From NCBI GenBank assembly GCA_045541255.1, contig JAZQIU010000051.1, positions 1-61,293 of the forward strand: a stretch of 61,293 nt of DNA. Direction: 5' to 3'. Of this stretch, positions 16,927 to 26,674 are shown one piece after another. Origin of the DNA: UMGS1124 sp045541255. Lineage in GTDB: Bacteria > Bacillota_I > Bacilli_A > RF39 > UBA660. How positions within the stretch are numbered: the first letter of the stretch is position 1; each line of letters opens with the position of its first letter. Under the pieces are notes generated by a model. That model was given only the letters and a program-made list of their open reading frames with translations. It did no database searches and was not told the DNA's origin. The translations under genes and the position numbers were made by a program.

Positions 16927-17478
16927 TCACTTTCCTAACAACTTTAATGCTTCTTTTATTTGCTCTTCTAAACTTAAATCATTATTAACTTTTGATATAA
17001 CCTTTTTAATATCTCCACTCTTATATCCTAAACTTTCTAATACTTCAATAAGTTCTTTAGAATCATATTGAAATAAATCTGTTTGAGTTGTAAGTTTACC
17101 TTTTAAATCTAATATAATTTGCTTAGCAACTTTCTCACCAATCTTTGGAAATCTTGTCAAATAAGTAACATTATCACTATTAATCGCATCATAGACACCT
17201 TTAATATTTCCACCGGCAAATATTGGCATAGCCATTTTAGGACCAATCCCTTTTACATTAATAAGTTTTAAAAATAATTCTTTTTCTTCCATAGATTTAA
17301 AACCATATAAACTATTTTCATCTTCCTTTATATGATTATATAAATATACTTTTATTTCTTCATTTAATTTATAACTATATGGATTAGCAACATTAATTAG
17401 ATACCCAATCCTATTATTTTCTAATATAATACAATTCTTATCATACCCTGCAACTATTCCAATAATGTAACTATACAT
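16927..17478 (-). CDS. ruvA: Holliday junction DNA-binding protein RuvA
   Basis: About 183 residues: an OB-fold N terminus (MYSYIIGIVAGYDKNCIILE), tandem helix-hairpin-helix motifs (LFLKLINVKGIGPKMAMPI and FPKIGEKVAKQIILDLKGKL), and a C-terminal RuvB-binding domain (ALESLGY-like VLESLGYKSGDIKKVI). The start at 17478 with the AGGATGTGAT leader is preferred over an in-frame ATG at 17526. It forms the tetramer that holds the junction for RuvB. Confidence 0.94.
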   Translation of the reverse strand: MYSYIIGIVAGYDKNCIILENNRIGYLINVANPYSYKLNEEIKVYLYNHIKEDENSLYGFKSMEEKELFLKLINVKGIGPKMAMPIFAGGNIKGVYDAINSDNVTYLTRFPKIGEKVAKQIILDLKGKLTTQTDLFQYDSKELIEVLESLGYKSGDIKKVISKVNNDLSLEEQIKEALKLLGK

Positions 17479-17532
17479 TCTATCACATCCTAAAACAATC
17501 TTAACATACATTCGTTTGTATATCAATATATT

Positions 17533-17705
17533 TTAAAAAAAATCATAAATTGTTGCAAATATACTATCATCACTACAATATTCTAAAATAAATTTATTTT
17601 ATTTCTTCCACAATTATTATTCCAATTTACTTAATCATAAAGTAATATATTTTTAATCTCATCATAATAATTCAAACAAAAACTCCTCTCACTATAAATA
17701 TAGCG
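17533..17705 (-). pseudogene. Internally deleted remnant of a DUF1016 nuclease gene
   Basis: Both ends match the intact gene at 27231-28121. The left part encodes, after one frame correction, NKFILEYCSDDSIFATIYDFF, matching NKFILEYSSDKRIFETTY of the intact protein. The right part encodes NYYDEIKN preceded by the same leader AAAACTCCTCTCACTATA (plus-strand view) as in the intact copy. Almost all of the middle (about 800 bp) is gone, and stops and a frameshift are present. This is a decayed paralog, not a gene. Confidence 0.8.
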
Positions 17706-17797
17706 AAAATTTTTAAATTTATTAATATTAATCAATTTATAATAACAATTTTCATACATTTTTAATAAACTATATTAGATAGATTAGGAGGTATAAT

Positions 17798-17977
17798 ATG
17801 TACTATTACGGATACAATGGAGGTTATAATCAAGGTTATAACTATAATCCATGCTGTGGAACTTATGCAGGTACTACAAGCGGTTATGGCTGGGGAGCTG
17901 CATTATGGATTGTACTATTTATTTTATTAGTAATCATAATCGGAGCAGGTTGGTCTTGGAACAACAATGCAAACTAA
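17798..17977 (+). CDS. YjcZ-like small Gly/Tyr-rich membrane peptide
   Basis: A 59-residue peptide with an excellent ribosome binding site (TTAGGAGGTATAAT-ATG). The N-terminal half is Tyr/Gly/Asn-rich (YYYGYNGGYNQGYNYN, then a CC pair) and the second half is one membrane helix (ALWIVLFILLVIIIGAGW), the layout of YjcZ/sporulation-family small proteins (TIGR01732 type). Such peptides are common in Bacillota and not limited to sporulation. It is transcribed alone and ends at a strong hairpin. Confidence 0.75.
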   Translation: MYYYGYNGGYNQGYNYNPCCGTYAGTTSGYGWGAALWIVLFILLVIIIGAGWSWNNNAN

Positions 17978-18001
17978 AAGATGAGTTTCCTCATCTTTTT
18001 A
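17976..18001. terminator. Bidirectional terminator
   Basis: Arms AAAAGATGAG / CTCATCTTTT with TTTC loop, shared by the YjcZ-like gene and the convergent minus-strand gene. Confidence 0.85.
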
Positions 18002-19546
18002 ATTTGTAATTATTTGTTTTTCTAAAACTAGTTCTTCATTTTCTAGTTTATTATTTATTTGATAATCATTAAATATATTACTAAAATCTTCCACAACTAC
18101 TTCTTTTTCGTCTTCAATTTTTTTAATAACTATATCTCCATTAACAAATTCATAAGTATATTTATTTCCATTTAAACTAAATTCTTTACTCTTAATAGTT
18201 ATAGTATAAAGATTGCTAGTTAATAGTTTATCATTTTCATATGCAAAAGTAATATCTTCACTAGTATCAATTACTAAATGACCAGTCATTTCTAATTCAC
18301 TAATATCAGTCTTTTCTACCAAATAAATATTACCGTTTAATTTAATAGTTGCTTTATCATCTAAATTTTCTTCAATATCATCAGTATTAGATTCTTCTAT
18401 TTCTTTCTCTATATCAGTTGGTAATTCATCTAACACTTCATTAGTTTCTTCTTCAATAACTTCTTCTATTACATTATCTATAACAATATCTTTATTAGTT
18501 TCCTTATCTTCATAAGTACTTTCTATTCCATTTTCATCAACAATTGTTCCTACAACTACATCTTCTGTTAGTTCTTCATTCTTATCATAAACAAATACTA
18601 TATCAAATACATTTACTGTACCAATTTCAAAAACCTTTTCTTCTTCAGAAACTTCTACTTTAATACTTAATTTATATTTACCAGGAGTTTCTACATCTTT
18701 AAACATTTCTTCATTATATTCTTGATAAGTATTAGTATTTTCTTCATTTTGTAATAAATAATATAATTTATATTCTTTATTCAATTCATTTACTATAACA
18801 CTAACTTTATCTATAGTACTAACAAATAAATTTGTATCATTTACTAATTCTTCATTTATTTTTACATCTATACTTATTTTAGTTAAATCTATAATTTCAT
18901 CTATTTCTTCTTCAATTACTTTTTTAGTAGCAATAATACCATATTTAGATAAATGTTTAGCATCAAATTTAATATAACCATCTTCTACTTTAGAATCTAT
19001 AACTTCATCACTAATAACATTATTATCGTCTATATATACAACTTTATAAACATCATATCCTACTAAATCTCCTAATGGTATACTAATCGTAATTAAACTA
19101 TTATTAACACTCTTTTTAACATTATTTACATCATATAAAGAAATATCATATAACCCTACTACATTACTATTTTTTAAACTATCTACTACACTTAATTTAG
19201 TACTAACTATTTTATCGCTATCACTAATTTCATCAGTTAATTTATAATTAAATATCATATTATTATTTTCGTCTATAGTAGATTTATAAACAACTTCATT
19301 AATAACTTCTTCTACTTTTTCTTCTTTTTTATTAACTTTAATTACTTTTTCTTCATCATCTCTATATTCATACTTTTCAGTAGTAACGACATCTTTAATA
19401 GTTGGACTAGTTTTATCAATTTCTTTTTCTCCACTTACTAAAGATTTATTATTAAAATGTACAACCAATACTACTCCTAATATAATTAATAATATTATAG
19501 CTATAACAAAATATTTTGTTTTTGATTCATCTAATTCATATCCCAT
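17999..19546 (-). CDS. Acidic membrane-anchored surface protein, 515 residues
   Basis: One N-terminal membrane segment (about 12-30) followed by a very acidic, Val/Ile/Glu/Asp-rich ectodomain. It includes runs such as EEVIEEETNEVLDELPTDIE and a repeating beta-strand character (VIDDNNVISDEVIDSKVEDG, DVKINEELVNDT). No enzyme motif or sorting signal is seen. The composition suggests an extended beta-sandwich surface protein, possibly wall- or polysaccharide-associated, but this is inference. It has its own upstream gap and ends at the shared terminator. Confidence 0.65.
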   Translation of the reverse strand: MGYELDESKTKYFVIAIILLIILGVVLVVHFNNKSLVSGEKEIDKTSPTIKDVVTTEKYEYRDDEEKVIKVNKKEEKVEEVINEVVYKSTIDENNNMIFNYKLTDEISDSDKIVSTKLSVVDSLKNSNVVGLYDISLYDVNNVKKSVNNSLITISIPLGDLVGYDVYKVVYIDDNNVISDEVIDSKVEDGYIKFDAKHLSKYGIIATKKVIEEEIDEIIDLTKISIDVKINEELVNDTNLFVSTIDKVSVIVNELNKEYKLYYLLQNEENTNTYQEYNEEMFKDVETPGKYKLSIKVEVSEEEKVFEIGTVNVFDIVFVYDKNEELTEDVVVGTIVDENGIESTYEDKETNKDIVIDNVIEEVIEEETNEVLDELPTDIEKEIEESNTDDIEENLDDKATIKLNGNIYLVEKTDISELEMTGHLVIDTSEDITFAYENDKLLTSNLYTITIKSKEFSLNGNKYTYEFVNGDIVIKKIEDEKEVVVEDFSNIFNDYQINNKLENEELVLEKQIITN

Positions 19547-19613
19547 AATAAAACCCTACCTTTACTATTAAAAGTATATATTTTTTTCTAGTAGTTGTAA
19601 AGAATTAAACGTA

Positions 19614-19642
19614 AATAAAAAGTAAAGACTTTACTCTTTACT
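19614..19642 (-). terminator. Terminator after lon
   Basis: AGTAAAG / CTTTACT arms overlapping the end of lon, then TTTTTA on the minus strand. Confidence 0.65.
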
Positions 19643-21908
19643 TAAATATTTCATCATATATTTCTTGATAATTTTTAACTAATTTAATATTAATATTATT
19701 TTTTACATTTTCTGGTATATCATTTAAATCAATCTTATTATTAAACGGTATATAAACTGTCTTAATATCATTGTTATAAGCACCTATAATTTTTTCTTTA
19801 ATACCACCTACTGCTAGTATATCACCATTTAAAGTAATTTCTCCAGTCATAGCAATATCACTAGGCACTATTTTATTTTTTAAAACACTTAATATAGAAG
19901 TTACTATTGCAGCACCACCACTAGAGCCATCTTTTTTTATACCAGCATTCAATGCATTAATATGTAAATCCAATTTATTAAAATCTACATTAGTATATTT
20001 TTTATATTTAATAAAACTAATACCAACCGAAATACTTTCTTTTAATATTTTTTCAATATTACCAGTTGTTATTATATTTCCATTACCACTTAATTTAATA
20101 CATTCTATCTTTTGAATATTACCACCATAAGGAGTCCAAGCCAAACAATTTACTACTCCCTTATGATTATCAATTTTTTCTTTAGTATACTTAGGTTCTC
20201 CTAATATCTTATTTACATAATCAAATGTTATACTTTTAATTTTATTATTTTCTAAATAATAATTTCTAATTAATCTTTTTAATATTCTATCTAACTCTCT
20301 TACTCCTGCTTCTTTTGTATAATTATTAATTATATAAAGAATTATATCATCACTAAAGTTTATTTTCTTTACACCATATTTTATAAAAATATCCGGTATT
20401 AAATATTTTTTAGCTATATCCATTTTTTCATATTCTGTATAAGAATTAACTTCTATAATTTCCAATCTATCTTTTAAAGCAGAAGGTATATCTTCTAAAT
20501 TATTAGCAGTCAAAATAAACATTACTTTAGATAAATCAATAGGTTCTTCAATATAATTATCTATAAACATAGTATTTTGTGATTCATCCAATATATCCAA
20601 TAAAGTACTAGTAGGATCTCCTTTAAAATCATGAGACATTTTATCTACTTCATCAATTAATATAACAGGATTCATAACACCACATTTATTTATACCTTGT
20701 ATTATCTTACCAGGATTAGCACCTAAAAATGTTTTCCTATGCCCTACTAACTCACTAGAATCATTTAAGCCACCAACACTTATCTTATAAAATTCTCTAT
20801 TCAACGATGCACTAATACTTATTCCTAAAGTAGTTTTACCAACACCAGGAGGACCAACTAAACAAAGTATTGGATTGGATACATCTTTATTAATCTTCTT
20901 AATACTTACAAACTCCAATATACGCTTCTTTATATTTTCTAAACCATAATGAGTTTTGTCTAAATTCTTTTTAACATTTGTTAAATTAGTTTCTTCCATA
21001 GAATAATTATTCCATGGTAGATTTAAAACCCATTCCAAATAATTTCTTATTACACTAGCATCAGGACTATTATCATTAGTATATTCATAACGTTTAATCT
21101 CATTATATAACTTATTCTTAGTCTTATCAGGTAATACTAAATCATCTAATATTTCTTTATAATGATTTACTTCTACTTGTTTATCAGTTAATATTCCTAA
21201 TTCATTATTTAACTTATTTATTTTTTCTTTTAAAATATAATCTCTTTGTTCTTTTTCAAACTTTTCTCTTATTTCATCATCTATTCTAGTATCTAAATTA
21301 ATAACTTCTAACTCTATATTAATATCTTTAATTAAATCTTCAGCACGTTTAATATAATTAAATTCATTCATATATATAAGTTTCTTACTTTGATCCATAG
21401 GTAAAAACGAAACAATAATATCAGTAAGAGTATCCAAATCAGTAACATTCTCTATACTAGATGTTATTACATTACTTGATTCACTATTTATTAAAATATA
21501 TTCATTTATAAGTTCTTTTAATTTTCTAGATAAAGCGGTCTCTTTCACTTCATCATAAGTCTTAATATATAATCTTTTAACAGTACTTTTTAATATACCA
21601 TTATTAGTTTGAAAATATTCTAAAACTTGTACTCTATTAATACCTTTTATAATTATTCTATAATTACCATTAGGCAACTTTATTTTAGTCTTAATTTTAC
21701 CTATAACACCTACTTTAGGTAAATCAGTTGTAGTAGGCTTTTCTTCTAATAAATTTATAGGACTAATAACTAAAATATTTGAATTAAAATTCTTAACAGC
21801 ATCATCTATAGCAGTCTTAGATACATCATTATTTATTTCTAAACGTATTTCTTGATTAGGCAACAATATTAGCTTTTTCAAAAGTAAAATCGGTAAATTT
21901 TCTTTCAT
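19638..21908 (-). CDS. lon: ATP-dependent protease Lon
   Basis: A 756-residue Lon: N-terminal substrate domain (LPILLLKKLILLPNQE), coiled linker, AAA+ module with Walker A GPPGVGKT at about 351-358 and Walker B PVILIDEVDK, then the C-terminal protease. The catalytic dyad is Ser663 in KDGSSGGAA (canonical DGPSAG) and Lys706 in GGIKEK, spaced 43 residues as in well-studied Lon. It degrades misfolded and regulatory proteins in the cytosol. GGAGGTAGCAAT precedes the ATG. Length is slightly short but complete. Confidence 0.95.
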   Translation of the reverse strand: MKENLPILLLKKLILLPNQEIRLEINNDVSKTAIDDAVKNFNSNILVISPINLLEEKPTTTDLPKVGVIGKIKTKIKLPNGNYRIIIKGINRVQVLEYFQTNNGILKSTVKRLYIKTYDEVKETALSRKLKELINEYILINSESSNVITSSIENVTDLDTLTDIIVSFLPMDQSKKLIYMNEFNYIKRAEDLIKDINIELEVINLDTRIDDEIREKFEKEQRDYILKEKINKLNNELGILTDKQVEVNHYKEILDDLVLPDKTKNKLYNEIKRYEYTNDNSPDASVIRNYLEWVLNLPWNNYSMEETNLTNVKKNLDKTHYGLENIKKRILEFVSIKKINKDVSNPILCLVGPPGVGKTTLGISISASLNREFYKISVGGLNDSSELVGHRKTFLGANPGKIIQGINKCGVMNPVILIDEVDKMSHDFKGDPTSTLLDILDESQNTMFIDNYIEEPIDLSKVMFILTANNLEDIPSALKDRLEIIEVNSYTEYEKMDIAKKYLIPDIFIKYGVKKINFSDDIILYIINNYTKEAGVRELDRILKRLIRNYYLENNKIKSITFDYVNKILGEPKYTKEKIDNHKGVVNCLAWTPYGGNIQKIECIKLSGNGNIITTGNIEKILKESISVGISFIKYKKYTNVDFNKLDLHINALNAGIKKDGSSGGAAIVTSILSVLKNKIVPSDIAMTGEITLNGDILAVGGIKEKIIGAYNNDIKTVYIPFNNKIDLNDIPENVKNNINIKLVKNYQEIYDEIFK

Positions 21909-21974
21909 ATTGCTACCTCCTCGCCAATTGAATTTTATTATAAAAGGAATATAACTTTTTGTAAAGAGAAAAGC

Positions 21975-22000
21975 AAAAAAAAATCAAATTTTCATTTGAT
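21975..22000 (-). terminator. Terminator after the second TasA-like gene
   Basis: ATCAAAT / ATTTGAT with GAAA loop and a T run on the minus strand. Confidence 0.85.
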
Positions 22001-22014
22001 TTCTTATTTTCATA

Positions 22015-22728
22015 TTATCTTATATCAACTAAGATATCTAAAGCAGCTTTATTTTCAATATTTTGATTAGCATCAACATTATTATAAGTTACTTTTAAAA
22101 TATAATAATGAGTTGTTTTAGCTGATTCAGAAGCTGAAGCTAAAATTGTTGCATCATCAAGAATAATTTGAGGGTCTGCATTAGTTTTATTATATCCTAC
22201 AGCTGTGTCTGCAGTTCCTACTACTTTATCAGAAGTAGCTAATGTAGCTAATTCACCATCTAATGAATCTACTTTATATAATGTATAAACAATATTATTA
22301 TAAGTAGAACCATTATAACATTCAGTTAATGTAGCTCTTTCAGCATATGCTGTATCAGTATAGCAATTAGTAGTATCTGTAGCATGTACAAATGGAATAG
22401 CATAATCATTACCAGCTTCATTCTTTTCAGCATTTACAGGAACAGTTTCTAAGAATACATCATATAATGCATTTGCTTCTGTACTATTATTTACAACAGT
22501 AAATGATTTGTATACAGATTCACCAGGTATTACGTCAGCCATTTCAATAACACCGTTTCCATCAGCATATTGTACTGAAGCTAATCTTGCAGTACTTACA
22601 TTTACAGTTTCAGTATCAACTTCTCCTGTAATTCTAGTTACGAAGTATGCATATGTAACTCCAATAATTGTTAGGGTAACCATAAATACAGCTGCAATCC
22701 CTAAAGTTAATTTTTGTTTTGTGTTCAT
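22015..22728 (-). CDS. SipW-type signal peptide protein, TasA-like
   Basis: A 237-residue paralog of the gene at 14240 with the same N-terminal plan: basic start, hydrophobic helix and GVTYAYFVTRITGE (SipW-type cleavage region), then a beta-rich mature part with ADVIPGESVYKSFTVVNNS. It carries two Cys (TNCYTD and LTECYN) that may pair. Transcribed alone from its own promoter. It likely adds to an extracellular matrix or surface fibre; the window holds three such proteins but no SipW. Confidence 0.85.
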   Translation of the reverse strand: MNTKQKLTLGIAAVFMVTLTIIGVTYAYFVTRITGEVDTETVNVSTARLASVQYADGNGVIEMADVIPGESVYKSFTVVNNSTEANALYDVFLETVPVNAEKNEAGNDYAIPFVHATDTTNCYTDTAYAERATLTECYNGSTYNNIVYTLYKVDSLDGELATLATSDKVVGTADTAVGYNKTNADPQIILDDATILASASESAKTTHYYILKVTYNNVDANQNIENKAALDILVDIR

Positions 22729-22752
22729 CTTTCTTTATCCTCCTACAATAAA

Positions 22753-22782
22753 ATTATATTATATGTCATATTAGTAAGTCAA
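22753..22782 (-). promoter_or_regulatory. Promoter of the second TasA-like gene
   Basis: TTGACT (22782-22777), 18-bp spacer, TATAAT (22758-22753) on the minus strand, followed by the same leader as at 14980. Confidence 0.8.
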
Positions 22783-22792
22783 GACTAAAATT

Positions 22793-23344
22793 TTAATGTT
22801 TTGATATTTTTGACACATTTAATTTTATTTTACTAAACACATCTTCACCAGTCTCAGTTTTAGCTTCTAAAACTAAATATAACCCATCACTTATTAACTC
22901 TTTTTTATACCTTGTAAAATGATTTGGATTACTATTTTTTTCTACAATATTAAACGAAGAAAAATTATTGATTAATTCACTTAATTTTACACTACTTTCC
23001 AACTCTAAAGTATTACTTATTATTTCAACTAATTTAGTGTCATCCATAACATAATAACCAATTTTATAACTCTTTATATCATAATCTACACCATTAATAT
23101 ATTCTATATTATTTCCATTTATCAAATTAATATCTGTATTAAAAGCAATAATACCATCACTCACTCTTATATATTCATCACTACCACTAAAAGAATATAT
23201 TTTATTACTAGAAATTGTATAATAAGCAAAAGCTAATAAAATTATATTTATAACAAATGATATATATATAATTGTTCTATAAGATTTAATAGCATTTAAT
23301 AATTTATCTTTAACCATCTTTTTCTTACTTTTTTTATTTTTCAT
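22793..23344 (-). CDS. Single-pass membrane protein after the dcw genes
   Basis: A 183-residue protein: Lys-rich cytoplasmic start (KNKKSKKKMVKDK), one membrane segment at about 24-45, and a ~135-residue extracellular domain with no Cys. It starts 10 bp after the PBP gene and is probably in that transcript. A role in division or wall assembly is suggested only by context; no family is recognised. Confidence 0.6.
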   Translation of the reverse strand: MKNKKSKKKMVKDKLLNAIKSYRTIIYISFVINIILLAFAYYTISSNKIYSFSGSDEYIRVSDGIIAFNTDINLINGNNIEYINGVDYDIKSYKIGYYVMDDTKLVEIISNTLELESSVKLSELINNFSSFNIVEKNSNPNHFTRYKKELISDGLYLVLEAKTETGEDVFSKIKLNVSKISKH

Positions 23345-23354
23345 AATTCACCCT

Positions 23355-25442
23355 CTAACCTAAATTAATAATCAATTTACTATTAATTTCTTCTCCAACA
23401 GGAATGTTAGTACTAATTACTTTACCACTTCCAATTAATTCATACTCAACATTCATAAAATTCATCAAAGTTTTAACCTCACTTTTAGTAAATCCAGTTA
23501 TATCAATCATAATTTTTCTATCACTATTAGTTCTTAAATAAACTTTTGAACCAATAACAATATTTTTATCCTTTTTTGGATATTGTTCTACAATTAAATC
23601 ACCATCACCAATTATAACAGGAGTTAAACCTTTTTCTTTTAAATTTAAACTTATATCACTAACATATTTATTTAAATAAGATTCTAAATTGACATATTTA
23701 GTTTCATCTTTATTACTTTCTCTTTCGCTTAAATTTTTATATTTAGCAATAGATTCTACTATTGTCTTAGTCATATTCCCCATTGCACTACTAGTTCCAT
23801 CTAAATCTTTTACAGCAACATATATAATATATTCAGGATTATCTTTAGGGAATACTCCAGCAAAAGATCTTATATTATATATACCACTAGAATATTTACC
23901 ACTACTAGTTGTATATTGTGCTGTACCTGTTTTACCAATTAATCTAACAGCATCTGTTTGATAGACTTTTCCAGTTGCAGCTCTATCTTCACCATTTACA
24001 GTTAAATCCATTAAAGACACTACTTTTTCTATAGTACTTTCGCTATATACTTTTGATAATTCTTCCCTTTTTCCCTCATAAATAACATCACCATCTTGAT
24101 CTGTGATTTTATTAACTATATAAGGTTTCAAAACATTACCTTTATTTGTTAAAGTAGTTAATGCCTGAATAATTTGAATAGGTGTTACTGTTATACCTTG
24201 ACCATAAGAAGCAGCCGCTAATTCACTAGCATACATAAAGTTTACTTTACCATTTAATTCACCGTGTAACTCAACACCAGTCTTTTGTCCAAAACCTAAT
24301 TCAGTATAATAATCCAATAATTTTTCTTTACCTAATTTTTGTGCTAATAAAGTAGCAGCAACATTTGAAGAATAAGTAAAACCAACATCATATGTTATAG
24401 TTCCCCAACCTTTATCATTCCAATCATCAATAACATATTCATCTACTACTATTGACCCAGATTGATAAGTTGCATCTCCTTTATATAAACCTTCTTCAAT
24501 ACTAGATGCAAAACTAAATATTTTCATTGTACTTCCAGGTTCATATGTATATGCAACTAAAGGATTATTATAATTTGTAATATTTAATTTATTAGCATCA
24601 AATGTAGGATTTGATGCACTACCAACTATTGCACCAGTTTTAGCATCCGCTACAGTAACGGTTACCCAATCAGTTGAATAATTAGTAACTAAATCACTTA
24701 CAGCATTTTCTAAATACATTTGAATATTAGAATCAATAGTTAGTTCAATATTATAACCATTAAGAGCCTTTTTCTCTTGTACAGGAGTACCTGCTATTTG
24801 ATACCCATAAGGATCTTTTTGATATTTATAATATCCATCTTCTCCACTTAATTCATCATCATAGTAAGATTCTATTCCCATTTCCCCTACTATATCACCA
24901 TTATCATTCTTTTTAGCATACCCTATAATATATGATGCAAAACTACCATAAGGATAGTATCTTTTACTTGTTTTGGTAAAATCTATACCTGGCAAATTTA
25001 ATTCTTCTATCTTTTCTTTCAATAATTCACTTATACCTCTACCCTCAGGTCCTAATTCTACTTGATATGCATCTCTATTTAATAAACCTCTAAGCCTCTC
25101 CTCATCCATCTCTAACACTGGAGCTAAAGCCTTAACGGTACTTTCTACATCTACAACATGTTGAGGATTTTTCTCATTTTTAGTTCTTGATGAAGATAAA
25201 TATGCAATAACTGTATATGAATTTACATTCTCCGCCAAAACTTCTCCAGAACAATCATAAATACTTCCACGTGAAGCATATAAAGTTTTATTTCCAGTAG
25301 TACGAGATAAAGCAAACTCTCCTATATTAATCCCATCTATTGTTGTACTAGCTGAAACATATATTAATTTAGCTATTATTAAAGCAAATAAAAGAACAAT
25401 GCCCACAATAAGAAATTTATTTATCTTTACTGCATTGTTCAT
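23355..25442 (-). CDS. Class B penicillin-binding protein (PBP2B/FtsI type) with PASTA
   Basis: A 695-residue septal transpeptidase: membrane anchor (about 8-30), PBP dimerisation domain with RGSIYDCSGEVLAEN near 59-73, and a transpeptidase domain with S304-TMK (active Ser304), S358-x-N360 and K504-TGT. The C terminus holds PASTA-type repeats (EKGLTPVIIGDGDLIVEQYP and FTKSEVKTLMNFMNVEYELIG). It cross-links peptidoglycan at the septum with an SEDS partner that is not in the window. It follows ftsL by 13 bp in a mraZ-rsmH-ftsL-pbp cluster. Confidence 0.93.
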   Translation of the reverse strand: MNNAVKINKFLIVGIVLLFALIIAKLIYVSASTTIDGINIGEFALSRTTGNKTLYASRGSIYDCSGEVLAENVNSYTVIAYLSSSRTKNEKNPQHVVDVESTVKALAPVLEMDEERLRGLLNRDAYQVELGPEGRGISELLKEKIEELNLPGIDFTKTSKRYYPYGSFASYIIGYAKKNDNGDIVGEMGIESYYDDELSGEDGYYKYQKDPYGYQIAGTPVQEKKALNGYNIELTIDSNIQMYLENAVSDLVTNYSTDWVTVTVADAKTGAIVGSASNPTFDANKLNITNYNNPLVAYTYEPGSTMKIFSFASSIEEGLYKGDATYQSGSIVVDEYVIDDWNDKGWGTITYDVGFTYSSNVAATLLAQKLGKEKLLDYYTELGFGQKTGVELHGELNGKVNFMYASELAAASYGQGITVTPIQIIQALTTLTNKGNVLKPYIVNKITDQDGDVIYEGKREELSKVYSESTIEKVVSLMDLTVNGEDRAATGKVYQTDAVRLIGKTGTAQYTTSSGKYSSGIYNIRSFAGVFPKDNPEYIIYVAVKDLDGTSSAMGNMTKTIVESIAKYKNLSERESNKDETKYVNLESYLNKYVSDISLNLKEKGLTPVIIGDGDLIVEQYPKKDKNIVIGSKVYLRTNSDRKIMIDITGFTKSEVKTLMNFMNVEYELIGSGKVISTNIPVGEEINSKLIINLG

Positions 25443-25455
25443 AATCCACCTTCTC

Positions 25456-25749
25456 CTATTTAATTACAATTATATTATCATTATTATATGATAATCCATA
25501 AAATTCTGCAATATCTTGAATGTTTGATAGACTAGCAAGTTCATTAACTTGCATTTCCAAACTCTCATTAATATTTTCTTGTTTTTCAACTTTTTTCTTA
25601 ACTCTTTCTAGTTCAATATTACTACGAGATAATATTGATTTACTAGAAACAGTAACCACAGGAGCTAAAGTACCGAATAAAATAATTAAAAAAACAAATA
25701 TTTTTTCACCTTTTAAAAACTTAATTTTCTTACCCTTATTTCTTTTCAT
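25456..25749 (-). CDS. ftsL: FtsL-like division protein
   Basis: A 97-residue protein with a Lys-rich cytoplasmic start, one membrane helix (about 17-35), and an extracellular coiled coil (LERVKKKVEKQENINESLEMQ). Sequence is weakly conserved in this family, so the name rests on size, topology and position between rsmH and the class B PBP. FtsL bridges the divisome and activates the PBP/SEDS pair. Confidence 0.75.
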   Translation of the reverse strand: MKRNKGKKIKFLKGEKIFVFLIILFGTLAPVVTVSSKSILSRSNIELERVKKKVEKQENINESLEMQVNELASLSNIQDIAEFYGLSYNNDNIIVIK

Positions 25750-25751
25750 AA

Positions 25752-26672
25752 TTATAACCTCTCTATTATTCTTAATTTAGCACTTTTACTCCTACTATTT
25801 TTTTCTATTTCTTCACCACTAGCCACTATTGGCTTATTATTAACTATCTTAATTAATGGTTTATATTCATCAGGAATATTAGGCATTCCTTTAACCACTT
25901 CATCTACTTCACTAAACTTCTTAAATATTTTTTTTACTATTCTATCTTCTAAAGAATGAAATGTTATAACACATAATCTTCCACCCTTATTAAGTAAATT
26001 TATTGCATCAGGTAAAACATCATTCAAAACATTCAATTCACTATTAACTTCTATTCTTAAAGCCTGAAATATTTGTCTCTCAGGATGTTTAGTAACAAAA
26101 TATTTTTTAGGAACAGATGATTCAATTATTCCAACTAATTCTAATGTTGTTTCTATCTCTTTATTTTCTCTATATTTAACAATATTATTCGCTATAACTT
26201 TAGAAAACTTTTCTTCTCCAAAACTATAAAATATATTTGTTAATTCATTTAAACTATATTCATTTACTATTTTCTTTGCAGTCAATTCATTTCTAGTATC
26301 CATTCTCATATCCAATGTAGCATCTTTCATAAATGAAAAACCACGTTCACCATTATCAATTTGAGGACTTGATACTCCTAAATCTAAAAGAATACCATCT
26401 ACTTTATCTACGCCTAAGTCATTTAATACTTTTTTCATATTTACAAAATTATCTCTTATAATTTTATAATTAGCCCCTATTTCACTTAGTTTTTCATTTG
26501 ATTTAGAAACTGCAAAATCATCTTGATCAAAACCATATAGAAAACCATTTGGTATTTGTTTTAATATTTCACTACTATGTCCTGCTAAACCGATAGTCCC
26601 ATCAACATATATACCAGTATCTTTAATATTTAAATTTTCTATACACTCTTGTTTCAACACACTATAATGCAT
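25752..26672 (-). CDS. rsmH: 16S rRNA (cytosine1402-N4)-methyltransferase RsmH
   Basis: A 306-residue SAM methyltransferase that modifies C1402 in the ribosomal P site. Motifs: DGTIGLAGHS near the N terminus (SAM loop), LLDLGVSSPQID, ERGFSFMKDATLDMRMD and the C-terminal RQIFQALRIEVN and ITFHSLEDR. Length is normal. It lies 2 bp after mraZ and 2 bp before ftsL. Confidence 0.95.
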   Translation of the reverse strand: MHYSVLKQECIENLNIKDTGIYVDGTIGLAGHSSEILKQIPNGFLYGFDQDDFAVSKSNEKLSEIGANYKIIRDNFVNMKKVLNDLGVDKVDGILLDLGVSSPQIDNGERGFSFMKDATLDMRMDTRNELTAKKIVNEYSLNELTNIFYSFGEEKFSKVIANNIVKYRENKEIETTLELVGIIESSVPKKYFVTKHPERQIFQALRIEVNSELNVLNDVLPDAINLLNKGGRLCVITFHSLEDRIVKKIFKKFSEVDEVVKGMPNIPDEYKPLIKIVNNKPIVASGEEIEKNSRSKSAKLRIIERL

Positions 26673-26674
26673 AA

